In this document: one piece after another, positions 53,879 to 64,000 of the stretch
Position numbering within the stretch: position 1 is the stretch's first letter
Layout: every line of letters begins with the position of its first letter
Made by a program: the position numbers and the translations under genes
Notes under the pieces: generated by a model
Told to the model about the DNA's origin: nothing
What the model saw: only the letters and a program-made list of their open reading frames with translations
Databases searched by the model: none
Source: Alviniconcha marisindica
Taxonomy: Eukaryota > Mollusca > Gastropoda > Provannidae
NCBI GenBank assembly: GCA_018857735.1
Contig: JABMCL010002073.1
Location: 569,501 to 633,500, forward strand
Direction of reading: 5' to 3'
Length of the DNA: 64,000 bases

Positions 53879-54223
53879 CAGGTGGTGTATCCCGACACAC
53901 TTGTTGTTGCCTGCTCTTACCACCAGTTCACATCGTCGTGGTCGGGCTGTCGGTCCACGTACGATTTGGAATTTTTTCTCATGACACTGTAGTTCTTTTC
54001 GTTCCCGGCGGTAGGACTTCACCCAAGTGCTGCATTGTAGCAGCTGCAGAAGTGTATGCGAGTTTTGTGAATGTCTTTTGAAGTACGAGCTTGAAAGCCG
54101 GTCGTCTGCAAAGCCAGCGAGGCCTCGAGTTGAGCATTGACCTAGATCGGGAGAGCAAGGCAACCACCAGGCTCAATCTTTCTCAGTTGAACCTTCTCTA
54201 TCCTAGGTCAGTGCATCGCCAAC
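53879..54223 (+). other. Probable 5' UTR of the maf gene
   Basis: Sequence between the TATA-like box and the ATG with no long upstream open frame in phase. ATG context is GCCAACATGGAT. Confidence 0.45.
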
Positions 54224-55264
54224 ATGGATCAGTTCTTGGCTCAGCAGTACATCGAAGACTTCGATATAGCGCAACTTGGGTTTGATTTCCCACCTATGGT
54301 GAAACAAGAGAGTGAAACGAGGGCCGAAGCCACGTGCAGTATGGCAGCCCAGCCTGCAGCAGTGCCCACCAGCCCGGCCGGGACTTGTGCTAGCACTTCG
54401 TCGTCGAATCCCAGCACCCCAGGGCCCGAAACTGGCACACCACCATCGCCAGATGTGGTTGTTAAAGAAGAAGTACCTAGCCCCGACTGCGACAATGCAC
54501 AGAGAACTATTCTGGACGATTTAACCTGGCTGAAATTGAGTGCGGCACGGGCGTTGTGTCCCGAAGCCGGCGCCATGTCGGCAGAACGAGTGCTGGAGGA
54601 ATTGATGAAATCTGTGGTGAAAGATGAGGCTTTTAGTCCCCTCTCCGACAGCAACAGCAGCGTTTCTGTTCCTCGTCGCTCTGCGGATGATTTAGGCGAA
54701 TCGGACATTGAAATTGATATGGAAGAATCTTTCTTGAATGGCTCCGATTCTGTGTCCCCACCCAGTGAATGCGGTACGATAGACACCCCACCCGATACCC
54801 CAACAAGCCCCTCATCCCCGTCTTCTGTGACCAGTCCGACCAAGAGAAGCAAAACCAGAGGTTTCTCTCGATCTCAGTCCTCGATCAACATCAGTGATCT
54901 CGACCTCGTGACCCTTCCAGTCCGCGAGCTGAACCGTCGTCTGCAAGGCTACCCGAAGGAGGAGGTGTTGCGTCTGAAGCAAAAACGACGCACTCTCAAG
55001 AACCGTGGCTATGCGCAAAATTGCCGTTCCAAGCGCATGATTCAAAAACATGAACTGGAAACTACGAACAAAACTCTGCAGCAACAAATCAGCATGCTCA
55101 AAAGACAGTTGACGGCCATGACGCGCGAACGTGATTTCTACAAGCAACGCTGCGAGATGTTGCGGTCCGGTGTCGCGCAAGCGGTCAAGGCAGGTGGGGG
55201 GTCACAGCTCTGTAACATCCCTGCTTCGCTGAACTTGTTAAACGATAAGAGTGGATCACCGTAA
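54224..55264 (+). CDS. Large Maf bZIP transcription factor, intronless
   Basis: 346 residues in one exon. The N-terminus has [20 protein letters not shown], resembling the FDLMKFDVKKEP segment of large Mafs including a SUMO-type VKQE; a second VVKEE follows. Residues about 97-128 ([15 protein letters not shown]...[10 protein letters not shown]) occupy the place of the SPEEAVEALI activation region. The Maf extended homology region begins near 225 ([20 protein letters not shown]). The basic region reads [20 protein letters not shown], with Tyr-Ala-Gln in place of the usual bZIP Ala-Ala, the Maf signature. A leucine zipper runs to about 315. It would bind MARE-type DNA as a dimer in the nucleus. 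Long N-terminal part excludes small Maf. No intron is needed, as in many large maf genes. Confidence 0.95.
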   Translation: MDQFLAQQYIEDFDIAQLGFDFPPMVKQESETRAEATCSMAAQPAAVPTSPAGTCASTSSSNPSTPGPETGTPPSPDVVVKEEVPSPDCDNAQRTILDDLTWLKLSAARALCPEAGAMSAERVLEELMKSVVKDEAFSPLSDSNSSVSVPRRSADDLGESDIEIDMEESFLNGSDSVSPPSECGTIDTPPDTPTSPSSPSSVTSPTKRSKTRGFSRSQSSINISDLDLVTLPVRELNRRLQGYPKEEVLRLKQKRRTLKNRGYAQNCRSKRMIQKHELETTNKTLQQQISMLKRQLTAMTRERDFYKQRCEMLRSGVAQAVKAGGGSQLCNIPASLNLLNDKSGSP

Positions 55265-55683
55265 AAAACATCTTCTTTTTTCTTTTTTTAATTCTTCAAA
55301 ACACACACACTTTGTTCTGCAGCCACATTACCACCATATAGCGGATTTGCAGAGCTTTTTTTTTTTTTTTTTTTTACCAAACCTCTGTGACTGCCACCAC
55401 CACGTTGAGTCAGGGATTCATGACAGAATGTGTAACTGGAACTGTCTTTTTTTCTTCTTCTTTTCCCCCCATCTATCTCAGTTCGCTATTCACTACTTAC
55501 ATTTGTCTTAGTTTTATTATTTAGCTAGATAGATGCATACAGCATTTGTTATTAAGTTATTTTTGCTGCTTGCTCATTATCTTTAATATTTCAGTATTAG
55601 AAATAATGATTGCAGCTTTTTACCTTATAGGCTTACTGTAAATAAGCAGTTGCCTTTGTCATGATGATGGTCTTTCTGTGGGG

Positions 55684-55687
<4 letters not shown>

Positions 55688-55724
<37 letters not shown>
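55688..55724. repeat. (TA)n microsatellite
   Basis: Uninterrupted TA run of about 35 bases. Confidence 0.95.
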
Positions 55725-55728
<4 letters not shown>

Positions 55729-56819
55729 TTTTACTCAAGTCTTTCTGAAAAGCCCTTGTTCATTCAGTTGCTAATTATGTAAAAGTAAAAGTTATTGATT
55801 TTCCATTGGAAATAGCTACAGCCATTTTGGTTATTCTTCTACTAAAAGTACCATTGATAGTATTACATGGTAGCAGTGTAATGTGTTGTTGACAGTGCCG
55901 TACCACCAGGCATGGGCATTATTCAAAGATGAACATGGGAATGGATTTTTTATTTGGTCTTGTTGAAAGGTAATGAGGTTTTTAACATGCACATGAAGGT
56001 GAGACAAGCACCAACAAGTTGTCAAATCATAAGAGTGGAAAGAACTGAAATTTGAAAAGTGACACCCTGTGCCTAAACCAGCAGCGCGTGCATACAGGCT
56101 ATGAACCCACTGCAGACCAACTACCATAGAACTAGGAGCTTTTTAATTTCTGTACCTCTTTTTTCTTTTGCTATGTACAGCCACTGAAAGTAAAAAGGAT
56201 ACAAGATTCCAGAGAATGATAACACATGATTATTATACCTATTTCTTGCAGAATGCACAAGTTGACAAGGAAGAACATAATGATAATTGGTACATCACTA
56301 CTAATGTACTATATGTGGTTAGTTGTGCTTGTAGATTTCAACTGTTTTTCAGAGTTGCTGTCAATAGTGTCAACTCTTGGCTTGGTTATGATTGTAATGT
56401 CATGATTGATAATGATATATATCCTTTTATTTTTTGTTTTGTGTTTTTCTGTAGGTCTGTGTTGTTGCCATTCATTTGATTTGAATGGCATTTCAGTTTT
56501 TTCTTCTTTAAAAAAAAAGTTTTTGTTGTTTTCACCTCACAATATTGGCTTTGTAGTTTTATCTGTTCATTCTTGCATATTTTTTTTTTTTAAGGTAAAT
56601 TTTCCTCTCCAGAAATTACATGTATGTGTTCATGTGATTATCATGGTCTATTCAGGTAACAAACGTGTCATCCCTCCCCTGAGTTTTGCGTTCGTTTGTT
56701 TGGAGTTAAATGTGTATGTGGTGATTGATGTTACATTGTTAGAGTTCTCTGATCTTTAAGTAAAGATATTTTTGTGTAAAGGGACGTCTTGTAGGTTACT
56801 CAAATTATGCTTCCCCATA

Positions 56820-56829
56820 AATAAATAAA
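56820..56829 (+). terminator. Candidate maf polyadenylation signals
   Basis: Two overlapping AATAAA hexamers, about 1.55 kb after the stop. Another stands at 57152-57157 before an A run. Confidence 0.4.
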
Positions 56830-58979
56830 AAGTCTCGTTAAAAGTGCTGTTGCACCAGTTAACCATGTACAGCTGTGGAAGTTTAGGTGGTTTTTTGTTG
56901 TTGTTGTTTTAAATAGATGAATATATTCTTTATTCTATTAAGTACATGCCAGTGGAATTCTCTCCTTCTCCACCTCTCCTTCTGTGTCTCAGTCTCACAT
57001 ACTTGCTTTCTGTGTCCTGTTTAGTCCATAGTGATTGATGCTGAGTTCAAGTTTCAACTGACTACTGAAACTATAAAGTTCTACTAAAATGCTTTGTGTT
57101 CTCATCAAGAAAGCAATCTAAAACTCAGTCTGTGCCAACAGCAATGTGATCAATAAATATTTAAAAAAAAAATGCTATTGAGTATAGTATCACTATCACA
57201 GTATCAGAAATTTAGCGTTGTACTGTTTCCAAGGCACATTCATTGTCCACAGTAATTTATGCAAACTGTTCCCAGAGTACTTTTGTTTCCAGACAGATTT
57301 TGAAACTTCAGAATTCTTTGGTTGGTAGTCCATGTTCAAGACAAAAACATAGAGATACTATAATTATGATATATATATTTTTGTACAGCGTTTGATTGTG
57401 TGGATTCCCCAAATGAAAGTGATAGCTGTGATCTTGATGCTGCTATTCATCGATTTATAACTTTCAGAGAAACTTTACATATCGTTCTGAATCTTTTGAG
57501 CCTCAGTCGGACAGCTTTGTTCACGTGGGAAAACTTAAGGACGAATTGGAGTTTTCCTGTCGTTTGTTGAAAAGATGGTTACTGTACATTGTTGTTGTGG
57601 TAAATCGAGTTCCTTTTCATCAGCGATGGAGGAAGGGTTTCTTTTTCTTACCGGCCCTCCTTTCTCCAATATGATAGTTGACAATAATGAATAACACAGA
57701 ATGTTGACAAGGAAATGTGATGCTAAAATCTAAGCTTGTGATATATATTATTTTTTCTGCCCAGGGTTGAAGAATGAAAAGCAATATATGTGAGACTTCA
57801 TTTCATATGTTTTACTGTCTTTGCTTGTTCCTTGTACTTGCAATTGCATTCTTATCTGTAGATCTACGCGTGTTAGTTTCTCTCAATCTCTGGCAAGACA
57901 TACTGCGTTTAAGCTTGAGAATAAATCAGAATTGAGATGGTCAGGTACATGTTTGTGACATTGTTGTAAAACAAGTTGTCATCAAAATCAAAACTTGGGT
58001 CTTTTTTTTGGGGGGGGGGTCTTTTTTGTGTGTGCAACTGCAATTTAAAAAAATAATAATTGAGTGATGGTACTGTTTTTATAGTGGTAAGACTTCTTTA
58101 AATAATATTTAAGACCACTCCAAAATTCAAATAAGCATAGTCTTAAAAAAGGGGTTCTTTGACTTGAAAATAACCTAGCGAAAGCTTTTGAACAAGGGGT
58201 CTTAAAGGTAAAAGAGGGGTGGTCTCATTGGGGTGGTTGTCTATCTGGGAATTTCATTTCCATTGTACACCTGATTTTTTTTTGTCTTCATGGAACTAAG
58301 AGTAAGACTCCTGTTGTTCTAATCTAAGTGAAGATATATATATATATATATAACTTCCCAAGAGAAGTGGGTTGTGGGGGACGAGAGGGGCTGTAAACTC
58401 ACTTCGTCTTCAACAGAGTCATCTGTTCAGGGAGAGCTTTTGAGGATCCCATTGTCCTGGCCAGCAGATGCATAATCCTGTGGGGATGGTATTTGGTAGT
58501 TCCCATGCTTGCTTCGTGTGTATTCTGCCACAGGTTGCATCATCATCCAAACTTGACCTGCAGTACCTGCGTAACCTTGACTATGAAAAGAGAGGTGTGG
58601 TTGTCAAAGTTAAAACACCAAACTAGTAAAAGAGATGGTCACAAATGAAATCAGTATCAAACATTTTGGTTTGACATGCAAGAAGATCTGTAGTAATGCA
58701 TGTATATAGTTAGTGATGGCTGGTTTGGTTCTGGGAGTGTTTGCCTGGTTAAGTCTAATGGTATATGGTATGCGTGTGTATGTGTAGTTTTTGCTTAGAG
58801 TGATCCAAATTTGTGAGCTGAAGTTTGCTCGTACCTTCTTTGATACAGTAATAGTACTTAGTAGTTTCAATACCATTGAAGCAATGCCTTTCTCTACTGT
58901 TCTTTCCTGTTTTTCCCCCCCATCTCCCAAGAATGCATGATGGTTTTTGTCAAGCCTGCACAAAAGCTGGGTAGCACTG

Positions 58980-59821
58980 TTAAAGGACAAGTCCAAGGTT
59001 AGGGGTGATTTTTGACACAATTTCCGTTAAGGCTCGCTGAGAATGATAATGTAGGTGAAACTGTGACCTGAGGGTCATAAATGCACGAAATAAAGGCATT
59101 TTCTGTCATACCAAAAGCGTCGCCATGATGCCCAAATCACGTGACCATATGCCTACTATGTCACTCTGGGGAGTGGCTGCAAAGTGGCCAACTCGAGCTC
59201 CGAAGACGAAACTGATACTTTCCCAGAGAGACCCAGCAAGGATACAGCCGTATCAGTTTGAGCCTGTCAGGCAGGATTTTGAAAGAGTACCGGAATATCG
59301 TGTCAGCTTCGAAGCAAACCCCATGCAGTATTCCATGGGGTTTGCGAAATTGCACTCACTGAAGTGCTCACTACACAAATGGGTGTGATGCGGCGCAGCA
59401 AGAAAGTCAGCTTGTTTGAATTGTATAAATTTAATCCCGTTTCACCTCACTGCGGGTCGATTGCGTGGGAGCTCATGCATTGTTATACCTGGGGTCGTCT
59501 GCGAATTATTACAGATCGCAGCAACACAGTAGGCCAGCATAGTTAACTTTTTCGTCGACCAACGCATACACAGTTTAGTGAAGAATCTAAGATGGCAACC
59601 ACTCTGACTCCCCAGACTGACGTCACTTCTGGGAAAGTCACGTGACTGATGGAGAACCCGAGACTGTAGTCTCGGCCAGCCTACAGAAAATAAAATCGAT
59701 TAAAAACCCAATTAAACATTTTTTATTTTTTTTATTTCATTAAATCTGAAACTAGTGACTCATTTGTCAATCATTTCGATGGTCATTTTGCATACTTAAA
59801 AACCTTGGACTTTTACTTTAA
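58980..59821. mobile_element. TTAA-flanked DNA transposon-like element with TIRs, 842 bp
   Basis: The left end TTAAAGGACAAGTCCAAGGT is matched by the inverted right end AACCTTGGACTTTTACTTTAA. TTAA at both outer edges could be a target duplication. The interior is richer in CpG than its surroundings and has one short open frame (59125-59388) without a recognised transposase motif. It is probably non-autonomous. Confidence 0.7.
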
Positions 59822-60894
59822 TGCTATAATAGTGTTTTCATAAAGTGTGTGGTGTTGATTCAGATAAAACTTTATGGAGCTAATTACTTTGTTTCAAGGG
59901 AGGCAGACACAATGTTCAGCTTCTACAGCACTTCACTCCTTGTACAAAAATTGTTATTACAAATTTTAGGCAGTCTTCCACTGGCTCTTGCCGAAATAGC
60001 ACAGTGTCATGCTGTGCCCATTGCGGAAGTTTTGCAGTGAAGTGTACAGACCTGCGTGTGGTCACAACCTTTCAAAAAATTACTCATATTAACGTGAAGT
60101 AGCTGTACTATGAATGTGATACACAGTATATATTTTTCACACATGTGAAAACTATGGAACTGCAATCAAAAAGGGTTGGGAATGTACTGTTTGTCCCTAC
60201 GCAAGCATGTCTGGGTAATGTTGTTGGTGCCTGCACTTGAGAATGGGATGTTTTGTATTACGCAAAGTGTATACAATACCTATGTGTACCAATCACTGTT
60301 GCAGTGGTACATGGACTACAAAACACAACTATCATTCACTGAAATTCCTCCTCTGTAGAACTTGTCAAGTACACGCCTGTGTGCAGTTGTGCCTGGAGGG
60401 ATATGTGCTATGGTCCAGGTGTGTGGAGGGACAATAATTCTGTGATTTTGTTACATCAAATGGTTGGTCAATTTAACCTTCTGTTTTTCTTTTCTTTTTT
60501 TTTTTTTTTTTTTTTTTTAATCATTCAGAAATGGATAAAAGGAAACTTGTACAGCTGAAATATCTGCAGATCCCCCCCCCCCCCCCCCACCCTTCCCCTC
60601 CCTGCAACATTGACTCCCTCCTACCTCACTCTTCCCCCAATGCCCACCCCCAAACATAAGATAATGAACTGAAGTATGTGATAGGAGAGCAGCAGTTTGA
60701 CAAATGGAGAGATTTGTTCCCATGTTTTAGGCTGATGCTAGTCCCTGTGTATTTCAAGTCTTACCAGTTTATATAAAAAAAAGAGAGAGAGATGGATCTC
60801 TGTTGAGACATCTTGAGTTTGTTCCTGTTGAGTTGCAGTAGTGTAACATTGTTGACACTGTTATGCTATATTCGAAAATGGTTGATTTTGGGGG

Positions 60895-60945
60895 AAGTAA
60901 GTAAGTAAATTGGTGTTTTACACCCAGTCAACCAGTGCAGTTTCC
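60895..60945 (-). repeat. Dispersed repeat tail (second type), inverted
   Basis: AAGTAAGTAAGTAAATTGGT, GTTTTACACCCAGTCAACCA is the reverse complement of the tail at 50006-50060. Confidence 0.7.
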
Positions 60946-63900
60946 AGTTATATCTGGGCAATATTTTGGGGGAAATGATACTTGGATTTCAAACTCGTCT
61001 GTCTTTTGTGTAGCTGAATACATGTATCATTGTATGCTGGAACTCCGATTGCAGTTAGGATTTAAAGGAGGGCAAACTGGTATAAGAACAAAAGGAAGAT
61101 CAACCTCTGAACACTTATATTTGTGTATTGCAAAACTGCAAAGATAACTTCTTCTTTTTTTCTTTTCTTTTTTAAAGAAGTAATGCCAGTGTTGATACAG
61201 TGTCATCATCTGCTTCTGTAAACTTGCCTTTTGTCAAAGATTTTGAGAACCTTACATGAGAATTGAAAGTCAGTGCTCATGCGCTGTGTGTTGAACTATG
61301 AATTTGAGGTAACCCTGCAAGGCTTCTATCGGTTTAACAGGTACACTGGGAACTGTCCCCTTCAGTAGAAATTGTGCCCCCTCGGTAGGAATTGTGCCCC
61401 CTCGGTAGGAATTGTTCCCCTGTCAGAAGTGTCAGATTGATGCTAAGTACTGCTTTCTTAGGTTCTTGGCAGCCTTGTTCTTTAGTATGTACACTTTTTA
61501 ACAAGTATGCTTTTAGTTACAATCCCCTACTTGCTTTGGAAGTTGCACAGTAACTGGAGTAAGTGTAAGTGCTGTCATTTGCCACTGATTTTAGTGTCTG
61601 CTTGTGTTAGTCACTTGTGGGAAATTTTGTCAGCTGGGTTTGTTGATTGTTTGATTTTAACCAAATTTTTCTTTTTAGCCCAATTTGTTTTTTTTAACTT
61701 TTTTTTTTTACTGTTAACTTGACAACCATTGTTCTAGTTTTAATGTTTCCCACTATTTTGTACAGAGTGTGTTTTGCTAGGGTAGCACAATGCCAGCACA
61801 GATAGTGATGTATAACATGCAACTGGGAAAGTGCTGTCTTGGTAGTTAGTTGTTGGCAGTACACAACTGCACATGTGCCGATGTACAGTTGAAACCGTGT
61901 ATGGACAATGTACAGAAGTACTCGCAGGATTCTCTCACTCAGGCCAGGCACCATTACTTACTCTGCTTTAATAATCCACTCGTTACAGAACTCGTTTCCC
62001 TGTTTTACGCCAAGAGCTGTTCAGAATGAACGTTCCTGGTTCCGGCTTTGTCTTTTTGACTTCAACTGACCCACTGTATCTGTGATATATACCAATGTTT
62101 TTTTATACCTTGTCTTGTTCAATGGGCCACAGGCATGGGAGGGCTGTGGATTTCAAGATCAGTTGATTGATGAAGAAAAAGTGATGGTTGAACAGATTTG
62201 TCTTTGTGTTTTGTTTTGTTTTTTTCAACACCCCTCATCCTGTATCTTTTCAGTTCTGTCGTGGCGATTAACTGCAATTCGTAACTTCAAATGGATCTCG
62301 TATGATACTGTTAATCAGTTTAGTCAGGTGCAGAGTGCTTGTTTTGTCGTTTTTTTGTTCACCGTCGGTTTTCATTTTCTTTCCTTGCTTCTGCATCCTG
62401 TTTTGTTTTCCTTTTTTTTTCTGTACTTGATGTAGCTAAGGATAAAACATGTATGCTGTACATTTCATGAGCAAGAAACATGTATGAACTGATGTGTGTG
62501 TGGATGAAAGTGTATCAATTCAGTGTTTGTTTTGTTTTGTTTCCCCCCCCACCCCACCCTTGCATTTATGAAGAATAAATCCCTAGCATGCTGCCAGGGA
62601 GAGAGAAAAAGTGTAATATATGCATTGACTTTTCTTTTCCGCTATGCTTGGGCACACATGGGAAAAAATTGTGTACTATTTGTGTGTTACTGTTAATAGT
62701 TTTGAGAGTTTTGTCTCCTTTTCTTTTGGTTTTTTTTTTTTTTTTTTTTTTGCTCTCTTTCTCTCACCTTGCATGATTTGTGGTGTCCCAAACTCTTGAT
62801 TTTGCCAGTTGATCATTTCTTGGAGTGATGTGGTCTTTATTTCTTGGAAGTGATGTGAGGAGATTTGCGTGTACAAAAAATTACCAGGCTCTTTCTATAA
62901 GTGCAGCTGAAGCCTTTCAAAGCAGGGAAACCTTCGCTTTCACAGCAGATAGCGAACTTGGTTTTCTGACAAAGAAGGCCGTTTGTGTGGTGGGGCATGG
63001 AAGTGATTTTACTTGTAACACACCTTTTATGAGAGAAAAAAATCTGTCTTTCTCTCCCCACTCCCTGGTTTCCCCCATCTTCCTCTTTCCACAACTACGT
63101 TAAAGGAAGCGGCAGCTGCAATAGGCATGCAGTCAAACTCCAGATGGGCTTGAAAGGAAAAGGAGAGAAATATTTACAGAGTCTAATTGTGATCACTACC
63201 CCCAACCAACAAAGTGCGTTCAATGCAGTTGTAGTGAAGACATGACCAACACAGTGGGCATGATGTAGTAGTAGTTGTAGTAGAAGTAGTAAGAATGAGG
63301 TATATATAATGTATAAGTATGTTCTCAAAGTGATCATTTCTCACTTCTACCAACAACTTGTTTCTTCATGAGGGTGCCGTTTTCATTCAGTGTAGTACAA
63401 AATCTGAAGAAAAAAATACATTTTTCTTTGCATGTGCGAAATCAGTTCCAGTTCTAGCCTTAAGGCCAAGGCTGAACATGAGGTTAGTAGTTATAACGTG
63501 GGTATTCTAGAAGCTGTACATGTGTTTGAGCTATCCAATATGGTACATTCTACTTGGGTCAGGTTCTACAGAATGAACTCGTATTGATGTTCTTTTAGGC
63601 TGCCAGCCTGTAGGGCTATTGTGTCTTTTAATTAAAGGGCATAGCATTTGGTTGGGGCGCAAGAAAAAATTCAATATGTTTCCTTCTTGTAGTTTACTTG
63701 CTGTTTCACAGAAGGCAATGTGGTAACATCCGATCAATGAAGTATTGAACGTCAGCCCATTTCGAGTTTTACTGCCCTTTCGCTTTTTGCGAATATTTCC
63801 TTGACTTTTCCCATAATTACATGAACATGAAAGATTGGGGTTTGTGTTCCCTGTTTTACACTTGCGAGACAGATTGTGTGAAGGAAGTTACACATGTGTT

Positions 63901-64000
63901 TTGCCCACCCTCATACTCTCCGGATTTTCTGCCTTGTGCAATGGTAGAAAATAGACGTTACACACCAGAGTTTGGGTTTTTGCAGCAATTATGTGTGTGT

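Larger units (their letters stand above)
55265..57160 (+). other. Probable long AT-rich 3' UTR of maf
   Basis: AT-rich sequence with T runs, a TA microsatellite and several ATTTA motifs follows the stop. AATAAA signals lie at 56820, 56824 and 57152. Large maf transcripts commonly have long unstable 3' UTRs; the actual end is not determined. Confidence 0.5.
57161..64000. other. Region downstream of maf without a supported gene
   Basis: Mostly AT-rich sequence with homopolymers, a TIR element at 58980-59821, an inverted repeat tail at 60895-60945, a C run at 60571 and TA repeats at 58333. Open frames are short and have no recognised domain. Confidence 0.55.

Noticed and set aside
54241..54852. 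203-residue antisense open frame within maf
   Set aside because: It is a shadow of the GC-rich maf coding sequence, with no family resemblance or splice signals.
59125..59388. 87-residue open frame inside the TIR element
   Set aside because: No transposase signature; the element is treated as non-autonomous.

Overview
This is a eukaryotic window, not bacterial. It has spliced genes with GT-AG introns, long microsatellites, many minisatellites, and tRNA-derived SINEs. The protein families and the dispersed repeat tails suggest a lophotrochozoan animal, most likely a gastropod mollusc. That assignment is inference from general style and recall; no species marker was found.

Four protein-coding genes are supported. 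(1) Minus strand, 9616 down to 3255 and continuing off the left edge: the 5' end of a zinc-finger gene whose product starts MSRRKQARPKSCK and then carries one C2HC finger, the N-terminal layout of ZNF423/ZNF521 (less likely SALL or BCL11). Three exons join in phase. (2) Plus strand, 15408-23959: a nine-exon UBE2Q-type ubiquitin-conjugating enzyme (345 residues, catalytic Cys282). (3) Plus strand, 31502-47293: an eleven-exon ZC3H3 orthologue (1385 residues, five CCCH fingers, conserved C-terminus ...IKPRL). (4) Plus strand, 54224-55264: an intronless large-Maf bZIP transcription factor (346 residues) with a TATA/CCAAT promoter and a long AT-rich 3' region. They have no shared pathway: two are transcriptional regulators, one acts in ubiquitin transfer and one in mRNA 3'-end processing and export.

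The rest is introns and intergenic DNA dominated by repeats: a G-tract minisatellite (5.3-6.3 kb), a perfect 49-bp inverted repeat around a C tract (10.7 kb), SINEs sharing one 3' tail, two palindromic MITE-like families, a TTAA-flanked element with terminal inverted repeats (59.0-59.8 kb), and arrays of 28-, 30-, 30/34-, 54-, 62-, 68- and about 88-bp units.

The most unusual observation is that several tandem duplications sit exactly on splice junctions. Intron 6 of ZC3H3 carries 17 extra copies of an about 88-bp segment made of the intron's 3' end, its AG and the first ~55 bases of the next exon. Intron 7 of UBE2Q carries six extra copies (intact ones 89 bp) of the acceptor plus the part of the exon holding the catalytic cysteine codon. 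Smaller junction duplications occur at another UBE2Q acceptor and at a ZC3H3 donor. Each gene model keeps one copy that continues into a full exon; the others are potential decoy splice sites.
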